Part shown: in pieces, positions 1 through 4,971 of the stretch
How positions within the stretch are numbered: position 1 is the first letter of the stretch
Layout of the letters: every line of letters starts with the position of its first letter
Assembly: GCA_031278535.1 (NCBI GenBank)
Contig: JAITKH010000393.1
Span: 1 to 5,016 of the forward strand
Length of the DNA: 5,016 nucleotides
Reading direction: 5' to 3'
From: Planctomycetota bacterium
Lineage (GTDB): Bacteria > Planctomycetota > SZUA-567
The notes under the pieces: model-generated
What the model saw: the letters and a program-made list of their open reading frames with translations, nothing else
Told to the model about the DNA's origin: nothing
Databases searched by the model: none
Program-made: the position numbers and the translations under genes

Positions 1-2
1 AT

Positions 3-404
3 CATTGGTATGAATTGCGCGCTTGCGCCTATTACGGGGAATTCGAGAAGCCGAAGATCATTTTTCCGGATATCGCCACGGAAGCACGATTTGTACTTGA
101 TAGAAATAATCAATATTGCGATACAACCGTGTTTCTAATACCTATCGACGATTTAATAATGTTGGCGTTACTCAATTCGTCGCCGTTGCTCGAGTTATAT
201 AAAATCCTTAGCCCCCAAGTGCAAGGCGGATTTTTGCGATATAAACGTCAATACGTTTCCCAGCTCCCCATCCCCAACGCAACGAAGAAGGACAAAACGG
301 CGCTGGAACGGTTGGCGCAAAAATGCCTCGCCAAGCGCGGGATCGACTGCCAAGCCGAGGAAGACGAAATCAACGCCGTCGCGGCAAGGCTATACGGACT
401 GTAA
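3..404 (+). CDS. C-terminal end of a type IIG / PglX-like adenine-specific DNA methyltransferase (5' truncated by window edge)
   Basis: Only the last 133 residues are visible. The frame is open leftwards to base 3 with HWYELR just ahead of the first possible TTG start at 15, so the gene begins outside the window and that TTG is not the real start. The visible part resembles the TaqI-type specificity domain at the end of Eco57I-class methyltransferases and type IIG restriction-modification enzymes: a W-Y-E-L-R start, a KPKIIFPDIA block, a T-x-F-L-I-P strand, LALLNS, and the G-G-F-L-R-Y-K-R-Q-Y-V...LPIP stretch. The protein ends with a charged helix and the typical A-R-L-Y-G-L tail. In this family the domain contacts DNA and sets the recognition sequence, while the methyltransferase core (and any nuclease) lies N-terminal and is not seen here. 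From this piece alone a single-chain type IIG enzyme, a plain methyltransferase and a BREX PglX cannot be told apart. The end at TAA 402-404 looks intact. Confidence 0.82.
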   Translation, partial: HWYELRACAYYGEFEKPKIIFPDIATEARFVLDRNNQYCDTTVFLIPIDDLIMLALLNSSPLLELYKILSPQVQGGFLRYKRQYVSQLPIPNATKKDKTALERLAQKCLAKRGIDCQAEEDEINAVAARLYGL

Positions 405-437
405 AGCTTATTTTCGCGCGGAACGAAAGATAGGAAC

Positions 438-608
438 ATGACGTCTTTTTCAGGCATTTTTCCGGCATGGGACAGCGCCGGAACGCCGCCGCCGATTATG
501 CCGGGGGAGGATGGAGCTTCCTTTGTGCGCTCTCCGTCGGATCGGAAAATGGATGCGCTCGCCGAGGCGCTTTTGGCGGAACCGAAGGGAGGGGATATTC
601 GTGAATAA
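438..608 (+). CDS. Small hypothetical protein, 56 aa, overlapping the next gene
   Basis: This short frame starts at ATG 438 (MTSFSGIFPAWDSAG) and stops at TAA 606-608. It is proline-rich in the first half (TPPPIMPGED) and probably helical in the second (DRKMDALAEALLAE). I see no signal peptide or membrane segment. The start is 33 bases after the upstream methyltransferase stop. AGGA at 432-435 is only 2 bases from the ATG, a poor spacing, so expression may depend on translation from upstream. Its last 8 bases overlap the GTG start of the following gene, whose strong ribosome site lies inside this frame; that arrangement is typical of translational coupling and is the main reason to believe it is a gene. 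The W-D-x-x-G-x-P-P-P-I-M-P-G pattern resembles small uncharacterised proteins I recall as partners of the next gene's family, but I cannot verify this and assign no function. Confidence 0.5.
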   Translation: MTSFSGIFPAWDSAGTPPPIMPGEDGASFVRSPSDRKMDALAEALLAEPKGGDIRE

Positions 609-864
609 TGACTATGCCTCCTATGCTTCCGAAATCGCCGAATTGGAGGCTCTGCTTACTTTGGTACCGCCGGAAAACGTATTGGAAAGGAAGAGCCTGG
701 AGTCGCGGTTGCAAACCGTGTGTTCGGGATTGGAAAAATGCGGCGCCGGCGACGTGCGCCCGGCCAGGGCGAAATTGACCTTTCGGGGGCGTCCGGTGGT
801 TGAATCGCGGGGAATGTTCGCCGACTTCGCTTCGAAAGCGATCGGCCGATTTTCCGAGGCCTGA
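601..864 (+). CDS. Small hypothetical protein, 87 aa, probably C-terminally shortened
   Basis: The start chosen is GTG 601 because GGGAGGGG at 587-594 is a very strong Shine-Dalgarno match 6 bases upstream, and it overlaps the end of the 56-aa gene. A longer reading of the same frame from 511 would be arginine-rich and would lie antisense in sense to the coupled upstream gene, so it is less likely. Residues 7-45 look like a helical, coiled-coil-prone segment rich in E, L and R (EIAELEALL...ENVLERKSLESRLQ). Then comes the block ARAKLTFRGRPVVESRG followed by FADFASKAIGRFSEA and a stop. The LTFRGRPVV...G(I/M)FADF block resembles a family of uncharacterised bacterial proteins which, as I remember it, continue well past this point. 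If so, this copy lacks its C-terminal domain. Reading through the TGA at 862-864 gives only about 20 more residues before a second TGA at 925-927, so a single stop mutation does not restore it. Function unknown; an antitoxin-like or adaptor role would be speculation. Confidence 0.55.
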   Translation: MNNDYASYASEIAELEALLTLVPPENVLERKSLESRLQTVCSGLEKCGAGDVRPARAKLTFRGRPVVESRGMFADFASKAIGRFSEA

Positions 865-944
865 GAGATAGCGCTCCGCAAGGTTTCCTTCTTCAAGGGC
901 GACTTTGCGGGAAGTGCCCCGAGTTGAAACGCAATCAGGCGTTC

Positions 945-1853
945 ATGCGCGCAAGAAAGGCGGACGGACATTTGGCACCGGCAATGCGACCCGGAAGACG
1001 GAAAGACCCATTGATAAAGCCGTACGTCAAATGGGCGGGGGGCAAGCGGCAGCTTCTTCCCGAAATAAAAAAGTGCCTTCCGGAAAACCTGGGCAGACTC
1101 CGGTATTATGAGCCGTTCGTCGGCGCGGGCGCCCTCTTTCTCGAACGTCAGCCCCGCCGGGCGGTGATCAACGACAATAACGGACAGCTTATGCTTACAT
1201 ACAAGGTTGTCCGCGATCACATAAACGAATTGATCTCCCTGCTGCATCTGCACAAGGCCAGCAACAGCGAAGAATATTACTATCGGATACGGGAACAGGA
1301 TCGCGACGGCGAGGGGTTTGCGGGCATGTCCGACATTCAGAAGGCCGCGCGGCTGATTTACCTCAATAAAACGTGTTACAATGGCTTGTATCGCGTGAAT
1401 TCGCAAGGATTGTTCAACGTCCCCTATGGACGCTACGCCAATCCGTCAATTTGCGACGAGCCCGTTCTCCGGGCGATTCACGGATATTTTACCCATGAAA
1501 CCGTGAAAGTCGAGATTCTCAGCGGCGATTTCGGGATTGCGGTGGAAACGGCGGGGCGCGGTTCCTTCATTTATTTCGACCCGCCGTATCACAGCCCCGG
1601 CAACACCAATTTCACGGGATATCAGGCCGGCGGTTTTGGAGAAGATGAGCAGCGGCGATTGCGGGACGTTTTCGTCGCGCGTACGGATGCGGGCGCCAGA
1701 TGCCTTCTAAGCAACTCCGATACGCCGTTCATCCGTGAACTTTACAGCGATAATCGCTTTGAAATCATTGCGGTAAAGGCCAAACGCGCCATCAACTCCG
1801 ATGGCGCGGGGCGCGGCGACGTAGGCGAAGTGCTGATCAGAAACTGGAGGTAG
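945..1853 (+). CDS. DNA adenine methyltransferase, D12 class (Dam/DpnM/MboI-like), type II modification subunit
   Basis: It transfers a methyl group from SAM to the N6 of adenine in a specific DNA site and so protects the host from the endonuclease encoded directly downstream. Counting from ATG 945 (302 aa), the landmarks come in the order expected for the alpha-type D12 family: the SAM-pocket element YVKWAGGKRQLLPEI at about 27-41, motif I F-V-G-A-G-A-L-F at 58-65, the LNKTCYNGLYRVNSQGLFNVPYG block at about 140-162, and the catalytic D-P-P-Y motif at 212-215. Near the end, R-A-I-N-S...GRGDVGEVLIRN is the block that in DpnM/MboI-type enzymes precedes the C-terminus. The target base is therefore predicted to be adenine; GATC is possible but not shown. 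The start is uncertain: ATG 945 has CAGG 5 bases upstream, while TTG 924, ATG 984 and TTG 1011 are in frame and all leave the core intact. Length fits the family (about 270-310 aa). Confidence 0.95.
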   Translation: MRARKADGHLAPAMRPGRRKDPLIKPYVKWAGGKRQLLPEIKKCLPENLGRLRYYEPFVGAGALFLERQPRRAVINDNNGQLMLTYKVVRDHINELISLLHLHKASNSEEYYYRIREQDRDGEGFAGMSDIQKAARLIYLNKTCYNGLYRVNSQGLFNVPYGRYANPSICDEPVLRAIHGYFTHETVKVEILSGDFGIAVETAGRGSFIYFDPPYHSPGNTNFTGYQAGGFGEDEQRRLRDVFVARTDAGARCLLSNSDTPFIRELYSDNRFEIIAVKAKRAINSDGAGRGDVGEVLIRNWR

Positions 1854-1858
1854 GCGCC

Positions 1859-3154
1859 GTGGCCGGCGGCAAAACGAAAATCGATACGGCTTGGGAGCGA
1901 CTGTTTGAGCGGCATGATATTCTTGCGCGCGTAAACGCCGGAGGGTCTTTTCGCATCGCGTCCGCACAGATAAACGAAGTTCGTGAAGCGCGATTGATGG
2001 CAAAGTTCGATCGGTCCATACATCTTCCGGAAATCTTCCGGAAGAATCAACTATCCATTCTCCCGGTGACGCGGGGCGATTATCTTATTGGACCGTTTGT
2101 AACGCATGAGCCGGTTCGCTACCAACCAATAACACCGAGGCCAGTGGAAAATCCAAGGCTTGAAACGCTTAACCCCGATGAGCTTTACAGCGAAGCGGCG
2201 ATTTTGCTTTTCGCCTATAACAGCGGCATCATTCACGATGTCATGGGCAGCGACACGGTCAGGTTTACTGTGAACGGCAGAATGGCTTCGGGCGTTTTCT
2301 CCTTCTCCATTCGGAACAAGTTGCAACCACACGTTCCGGCGACGGTCGAAGTCCAAAATTCACAGATCGAGATTGACGCGGGCTTTGAAAGCCCGGAAGC
2401 GTTTCTTATTTGCGAGGCAAAAAACCAGGCCTCCGAAGAATTGCTGATACGCCAGTTGTATTACCCTTATCGACTGTGGGTCGAGAAAATTTCCAAGCCC
2501 GTTATCCCCGCGTTTTTGGCGTTTTCAAATGGCGTTTTTCACGTCTTCACATATGCTTTTAAAGACAAGTTCGACTACAATTCAATAGATTTGAGACGCC
2601 ATGACGCCTATGCGTTCATGGACGAGGACATTACCCTGCAGGACATTATCGAGTTGTGGCGAAACACGCCTGTCGGCGTGGAGCCGAATGCGCCTTTTCC
2701 GCAAGCGGATTCCTTTCTCCGCGTGATGGATTTGCTTTCGATTCTTTGTGGGGGAGAACTCACGCGAACCGAAGTCACGCTGAAATACGAATTTGATCCG
2801 CGTCAAACAAGTTACTATGTCTCCGCCTGCGAGTATCTTGGTTTCATTGAGCGATTCAGGACGGCGGACAATGAACGCGGGTATCGGCTGACGGCAAGCG
2901 CGAGACGGACAATGTCGCTGCCTTACAGGCAAAAACACTTGGCGCTGATACGGAAAACGCTCGAAAATCCCGTATTTCACCGGGCGTTCGGGATTTTTGT
3001 AGAAACCAATTCGCGGCCCGATAAAGAAAAAATATGTCAGATTATGCAGGAGTCCAAATTTTCGCACCCGATTAACATGACCACAATCAACAGACGATCA
3101 TCAACTGTAATCGCGTGGTTTGATTGGATGTTCCGCCTCGCTGTGACGGAGTGA
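1859..3154 (+). CDS. Type II restriction endonuclease, PD-(D/E)XK fold with C-terminal winged-helix-like part
   Basis: This is the probable nuclease partner of the methyltransferase that ends 5 bases upstream. GTG 1859 is supported by CTGGAGG at 1844-1850, inside the end of the methyltransferase gene. Of 431 residues, the centre carries a nuclease-type active site: E-I-D at 171-173 (D173), then E186-A187-K188 about 13 residues on, followed by the helix RQLYYPYR at 198-205. This matches the strand-strand-helix layout of PD-(D/E)XK enzymes, and the whole block resembles uncharacterised domains (the DUF6997-like group, named from memory) found in type II restriction enzymes. Residues about 286-355 look like a winged helix (LLSILCGGELTRTEV...QTSYYVSACEYLGFIER, then a GYRLT wing), a likely DNA-recognition module. 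No signal peptide or membrane segment is seen. The recognition site is not predictable from sequence alone. The gene looks intact. Composition is less GC-biased than ahcY, consistent with acquisition of the pair as a unit. Confidence 0.85.
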   Translation: MAGGKTKIDTAWERLFERHDILARVNAGGSFRIASAQINEVREARLMAKFDRSIHLPEIFRKNQLSILPVTRGDYLIGPFVTHEPVRYQPITPRPVENPRLETLNPDELYSEAAILLFAYNSGIIHDVMGSDTVRFTVNGRMASGVFSFSIRNKLQPHVPATVEVQNSQIEIDAGFESPEAFLICEAKNQASEELLIRQLYYPYRLWVEKISKPVIPAFLAFSNGVFHVFTYAFKDKFDYNSIDLRRHDAYAFMDEDITLQDIIELWRNTPVGVEPNAPFPQADSFLRVMDLLSILCGGELTRTEVTLKYEFDPRQTSYYVSACEYLGFIERFRTADNERGYRLTASARRTMSLPYRQKHLALIRKTLENPVFHRAFGIFVETNSRPDKEKICQIMQESKFSHPINMTTINRRSSTVIAWFDWMFRLAVTE

Positions 3155-3170
3155 CATTCCGCCGGAATGT
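3154..3170. other. Inverted repeat overlapping the endonuclease stop codon
   Basis: ACATTCC (3154-3160), a GCC loop and GGAATGT (3164-3170) form a perfect 7-bp hairpin that begins on the last base of the TGA stop. An outer TGACG (3144-3148) can also pair with CGTCA (3172-3176) across an uneven internal loop. The downstream bases are AAAAAGAGG rather than a T-run, so it is not a typical intrinsic terminator. It may stabilise or end the restriction-module mRNA by another route. Confidence 0.45.
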
Positions 3171-3208
3171 GCGTCAAAAAGAGGAAGTCGGGCGAACCGG
3201 GACAATCC

Positions 3209-3243
3209 CCGCAACGTCCGCATCTTCGATGCAAACGTTGTGG
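3209..3243. other. Strong hairpin between the endonuclease gene and ahcY
   Basis: CCGCAACGT (3209-3217) pairs with ACGTTGTGG (3235-3243) over 9 pairs including one G-T. A 2x2 internal mismatch (CC/AA) follows, then GCATC (3220-3224) pairs with GATGC (3228-3232) around a TTC loop. No T-run follows on either strand, so this is not a standard intrinsic terminator. It lies within the possible gene remnant, so it could be a coincidence of coding sequence. It could also act on mRNA ends between the convergent genes. Confidence 0.45.
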
Positions 3244-3299
3244 AACTCCAGCCGGACGGCATTTTCCCGGACTGCGATCCGGCCGGGTTCCCCTCGGAT

Positions 3300-3313
3300 T
3301 GAAGCCGGCTTCA
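3300..3313. other. 14-bp perfect palindrome containing the stop codons of both convergent frames
   Basis: TGAAGCC and GGCTTCA abut to form a perfect palindrome. The plus-strand TGA (3300-3302) ends the possible gene remnant and the minus-strand TGA (3313-3311) ends ahcY. As RNA it can fold in either direction into a short stem with a CCGG loop. No T-run follows, so it is at best a weak bidirectional end signal. Confidence 0.5.
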
Positions 3314-4570
3314 GGTTCCCGCTTCCCAGCTCGACAGATATTTTTTCTGTTCCGGCGTCAGGCTGTCGATGCGGATGCCCATGGACCTGAGTTTCAGGGT
3401 CGCCACCGTCCTGTCGATGTCCTTGGGCGGAGTGTGCACCGTGTTGGACAGCTTGCCTCGCATTTTGACGCACCATTCGCTGGCCAGGGACTGGGTGGCG
3501 AAGGACATGTCCATGACGCTTGGCGGATGCCCCTCGGCGCAGCCGAGGTTGACCAGCCGGCCGTCGGCCAGAACGTAGACGGACTTTTTCCCGACGACGT
3601 AGCGGGTCATGTCCGCGCCCCGGACGCGGGCGGTTGTTTTGGAGGCGAGTTTCCGGATTGCCGCCAGGTCGATTTCCACGTCGAAATGGCCGGAATTGGC
3701 GATGATGGCCCCGTCCTTCATCCGTCTGACGTGTTCGGCCCGGATGATCCGGGCATTGCCGGTGACGGTACAGAAAAAATCGCCCAGTCGGGCGGCTTCG
3801 GCCATGGGCATGACCTGGAATCCGTCCATGGCCGCCTCCAGCGCCTTTACCGGATCCACTTCGGTTATGATCACCTTGGCGCCGTGGCCGCGCGCCCGCG
3901 CCGCCAGTCCCCGGCCGCACCAGCCGTAGCCGGCCACGACGAAGACCTGCCCGGCCAGGAGTTTTCCGGTGGCGCGGATGATGCCGTCAAGCGTCGATTG
4001 CCCGGTGCCGTAACGGTTGTCGAAAAGGTGCTTGGTGTCGGCGTCGTTCACCGCGATGACCGGGAAGGGCAGCACCCCGTCCCGCTCCATGGCCCGAAGG
4101 CGTATGACCCCGGTGGTGGTCTCCTCCATGGAACCGACAACCTGGTCCCGCAATTCCTTGTGCTTGGTGATGATGGCCGTGACCAGATCGGCCCCGTCGT
4201 CCATGGTGATGTTGGGCTTGTGGGCGAGGGCGCTTTCAATATGCCGGTAATACCCCTTGTTGTCCACGCCGTGCTGGGCGAAAACGGGAATGCCGTATTC
4301 CTTGACCAGGGCGGCGGCCACGTCGTCCTGGGTGGAAAGGGGATTTGACGCGCAGAGAACAATGTCGGCGCCGCCGGCCTTGAGGGTGCGGACAAGATTG
4401 GCGGTTTCGGCGGTGACGTGGAGACAGGCCGACATTCTGAGGCCCCTGAGCGGCCGGCTCCTGGCGAATTTCTCCCGCACCTGCGCCAATGTCGGCATGT
4501 CCCTGTCGGCCCACTCGATTCTCTTGACCCCGTCCGGCGCTTTCCTGGCGTCGGCAATGTCCTGGTTCAT
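3311..4570 (-). CDS. ahcY: S-adenosylhomocysteine hydrolase (adenosylhomocysteinase), short form
   Basis: It reversibly splits S-adenosylhomocysteine into adenosine and homocysteine in the cytoplasm, using a tightly bound NAD, and so relieves product inhibition of SAM-dependent methyltransferases and feeds the methionine cycle. Of 419 residues, the substrate domain shows H51-V-T-A-E55-T56, D-D-G-A-D at 124-128, E-E-T-T-T-G from 149, and K180...D184-N185 in NDADTKHLFDNRYGTGQS. The NAD domain has G-Y-G-W-C-G at 214-219, T-G-N at 270-272 and N-S-G-H295-F-D. The NLGCAEGHPPSVMDMSFATQ block is at 341-360. It is the short type: the roughly 40-residue insert of many bacterial and eukaryotic enzymes is absent, and it ends shortly after LTPEQKKYL without the K...Y tail that in the human enzyme (K426, Y430) contacts the neighbouring subunit's NAD. 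The equivalent of human Cys195 is T189, in the GTGQS form seen in short-type enzymes. ATG 4570 has GGGAG 9 bases upstream. It converges with the restriction module. Confidence 0.97.
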   Translation of the reverse strand: MNQDIADARKAPDGVKRIEWADRDMPTLAQVREKFARSRPLRGLRMSACLHVTAETANLVRTLKAGGADIVLCASNPLSTQDDVAAALVKEYGIPVFAQHGVDNKGYYRHIESALAHKPNITMDDGADLVTAIITKHKELRDQVVGSMEETTTGVIRLRAMERDGVLPFPVIAVNDADTKHLFDNRYGTGQSTLDGIIRATGKLLAGQVFVVAGYGWCGRGLAARARGHGAKVIITEVDPVKALEAAMDGFQVMPMAEAARLGDFFCTVTGNARIIRAEHVRRMKDGAIIANSGHFDVEIDLAAIRKLASKTTARVRGADMTRYVVGKKSVYVLADGRLVNLGCAEGHPPSVMDMSFATQSLASEWCVKMRGKLSNTVHTPPKDIDRTVATLKLRSMGIRIDSLTPEQKKYLSSWEAGT

Positions 4571-4603
4571 GATGTGCGTCTCCCGAATGCTTGTGAACGA
4601 AAA

Positions 4604-4635
4604 GCCGCGGACCGCAAAAAAAACGCCCGCGGCGT
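4604..4635 (-). promoter_or_regulatory. Terminator-like hairpin with a competing stem in the ahcY leader
   Basis: On the minus strand ACGCC (4635-4631), loop GCG, GGCGT (4627-4623) is followed by T's to 4616, an eight-T run counting the stem's last base, giving an intrinsic-terminator shape with a short 5-bp stem. The inner bases GCCGCGG (4633-4627) are also perfectly complementary to CCGCGGC (4610-4604) downstream, so a 7-bp alternative stem would exclude the first hairpin. This resembles an attenuator layout. Against it, the hairpin starts almost at the predicted transcript start, which is unusually early for termination. It might instead stop minus-strand transcription arriving from further upstream. 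I do not see the conserved core of the SAH riboswitch. Confidence 0.4.
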
Positions 4636-4642
4636 CAACGTC

Positions 4643-4671
4643 AGTATACCCGCGGCGCGGGTGGATTGCAA
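4643..4671 (-). promoter_or_regulatory. Sigma70-like promoter for ahcY with an inverted repeat in the spacer
   Basis: On the minus strand TTGCAA (4671-4666) and TATACT (4648-4643) are separated by exactly 17 bases, close to the TTGACA/TATAAT consensus, and GG precedes the -10 element. Transcription would start near 4636, giving a leader of about 65 bases before the ahcY ATG. The spacer contains ACCCGC-GGC-GCGGGT (4648-4662), a perfect 6-bp inverted repeat placed where a repressor could block polymerase. Reading it as an operator is inference. Confidence 0.6.
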
Positions 4672-4833
4672 CTGCGTTTCCTTCGGCGAATTCCGGTCCT
4701 CACGGCGCGGCACATTCTTTCCCGAATGCCGGGTCGCCCTTTTCGCCGGCGCCGGCCGCCCCGGCCGCGGCAGGCGCTGCGGGAGCGGGAAGCGGCAGGT
4801 ACGCGAATTTTTCTCGCGAACATCGTCCTTTCA

Positions 4834-4861
4834 TTGATTTTGGGGCGGCAATCGGTATACT
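4834..4861 (+). promoter_or_regulatory. Sigma70-like promoter pointing right, divergent from ahcY
   Basis: TTGATT (4834-4839) and TATACT (4856-4861) have a 16-base spacer, with GG ahead of the -10 element. The 9-base string GGTATACTG at 4854-4862 is repeated in inverted orientation at 4650-4642 as the -10 region of the ahcY promoter. Transcription would begin near 4868 and run towards a gene beyond the right edge of the window. Confidence 0.5.
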
Positions 4862-4922
4862 GTGCGCCGGCGCGGAGAGAAGGGGATTCGGGAGCTTCCC
4901 GGCGCGCTTTTCTGCAATGGTT

Positions 4923-4942
4923 GGCGCAACCATGGTTGCGCC
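4923..4942. repeat. 20-bp perfect palindrome, possible operator or leader hairpin
   Basis: GGCGCAACCA and its exact complement TGGTTGCGCC abut to give a 20-base palindrome with no mismatch and no spacer. A copy of ATGGTTG at 4917-4923 repeats the one inside it (4932-4938), and ATGGTT (4917-4922) can pair with AACCAT (4928-4933), giving a second possible fold. It lies about 55 bases downstream of the expected start of the rightward promoter, a place where a dimeric repressor or an RNA structure could act. Confidence 0.6.
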
Positions 4943-4951
4943 GGGCGTGTT

Positions 4952-4971
4952 CGGGCGGATGGTGCCGCCCG
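4952..4971. other. GC-rich hairpin downstream of the palindrome
   Basis: CGGGCGG (4952-4958), loop ATGGTG and CCGCCCG (4965-4971) form a perfect 7-bp stem. GGCG (4944-4947) and CGCC (4972-4975) can extend it beyond a one-sided TGTT loop. A weak T-run (TTT at 4976-4978) follows on the plus strand, so an early terminator is possible but not convincing. Confidence 0.4.

Larger units (their letters stand above)
3147..3302 (+). pseudogene. Possible 3' remnant of a broken gene (start-less coding-like frame)
   Basis: The frame is open from just after an in-frame TGA at 3144-3146 to TGA 3300-3302 and has no plausible start codon or ribosome site. From about 3200 its codons end mostly in C or G (AAC, CGG, GAC, CGC, GTC, ATC, TTC), as in a real gene. 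The product ends NVRIFDANVVELQPDG followed by an acidic, proline-containing tail. The frame runs out of the endonuclease gene, whose stop at 3152-3154 lies inside its first codons, so the true 5' part is missing. Only 8 bases separate its stop from the convergent ahcY stop, as expected if a full gene once faced ahcY here and was cut when the restriction module arrived. I do not recognise the protein family. Chance openness of about 50 codons in GC-rich DNA is possible. Confidence 0.3.

Noticed and set aside
555..574. Terminator-like GCGCTC-GCC-GAGGCGC followed by TTTT
   Set aside because: The stem has a bulge, the T-run is only four bases, and it lies inside the coupled small genes just before a strong ribosome site; explained by coding sequence.
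621..1406. Long minus-strand open frame (261 codons) opposite the small gene and the methyltransferase
   Set aside because: It is antisense to a protein with clear methyltransferase motifs, has no recognisable domain, and its openness follows from the codon use of the plus-strand genes.
3174..3920. Minus-strand frame running through the end of ahcY with a natural-looking tail (VRLEFHNVCIEDADVAG)
   Set aside because: Most of it is out of frame within ahcY and is low-complexity R/G/P. The tail lies opposite the better-supported plus-strand remnant. Kept only as a caution that one of these two readings may be chance.
3167..4348. Plus-strand open frame of 393 codons opposite ahcY
   Set aside because: It is the antisense shadow of ahcY, rich in G, H, D and R with no domain pattern; such frames arise routinely opposite GC-rich genes.
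4571..4636. Possible SAH or SAM riboswitch in the ahcY leader
   Set aside because: The leader is only about 65 bases and I could not find the conserved core of either riboswitch class; only generic hairpins are visible.
4700..4933. Minus-strand 77-codon frame upstream of ahcY
   Set aside because: Its alanine/proline-rich sequence has no ribosome site, its start lies inside the 20-bp palindrome, and the rightward promoter overlaps it; likely non-coding.
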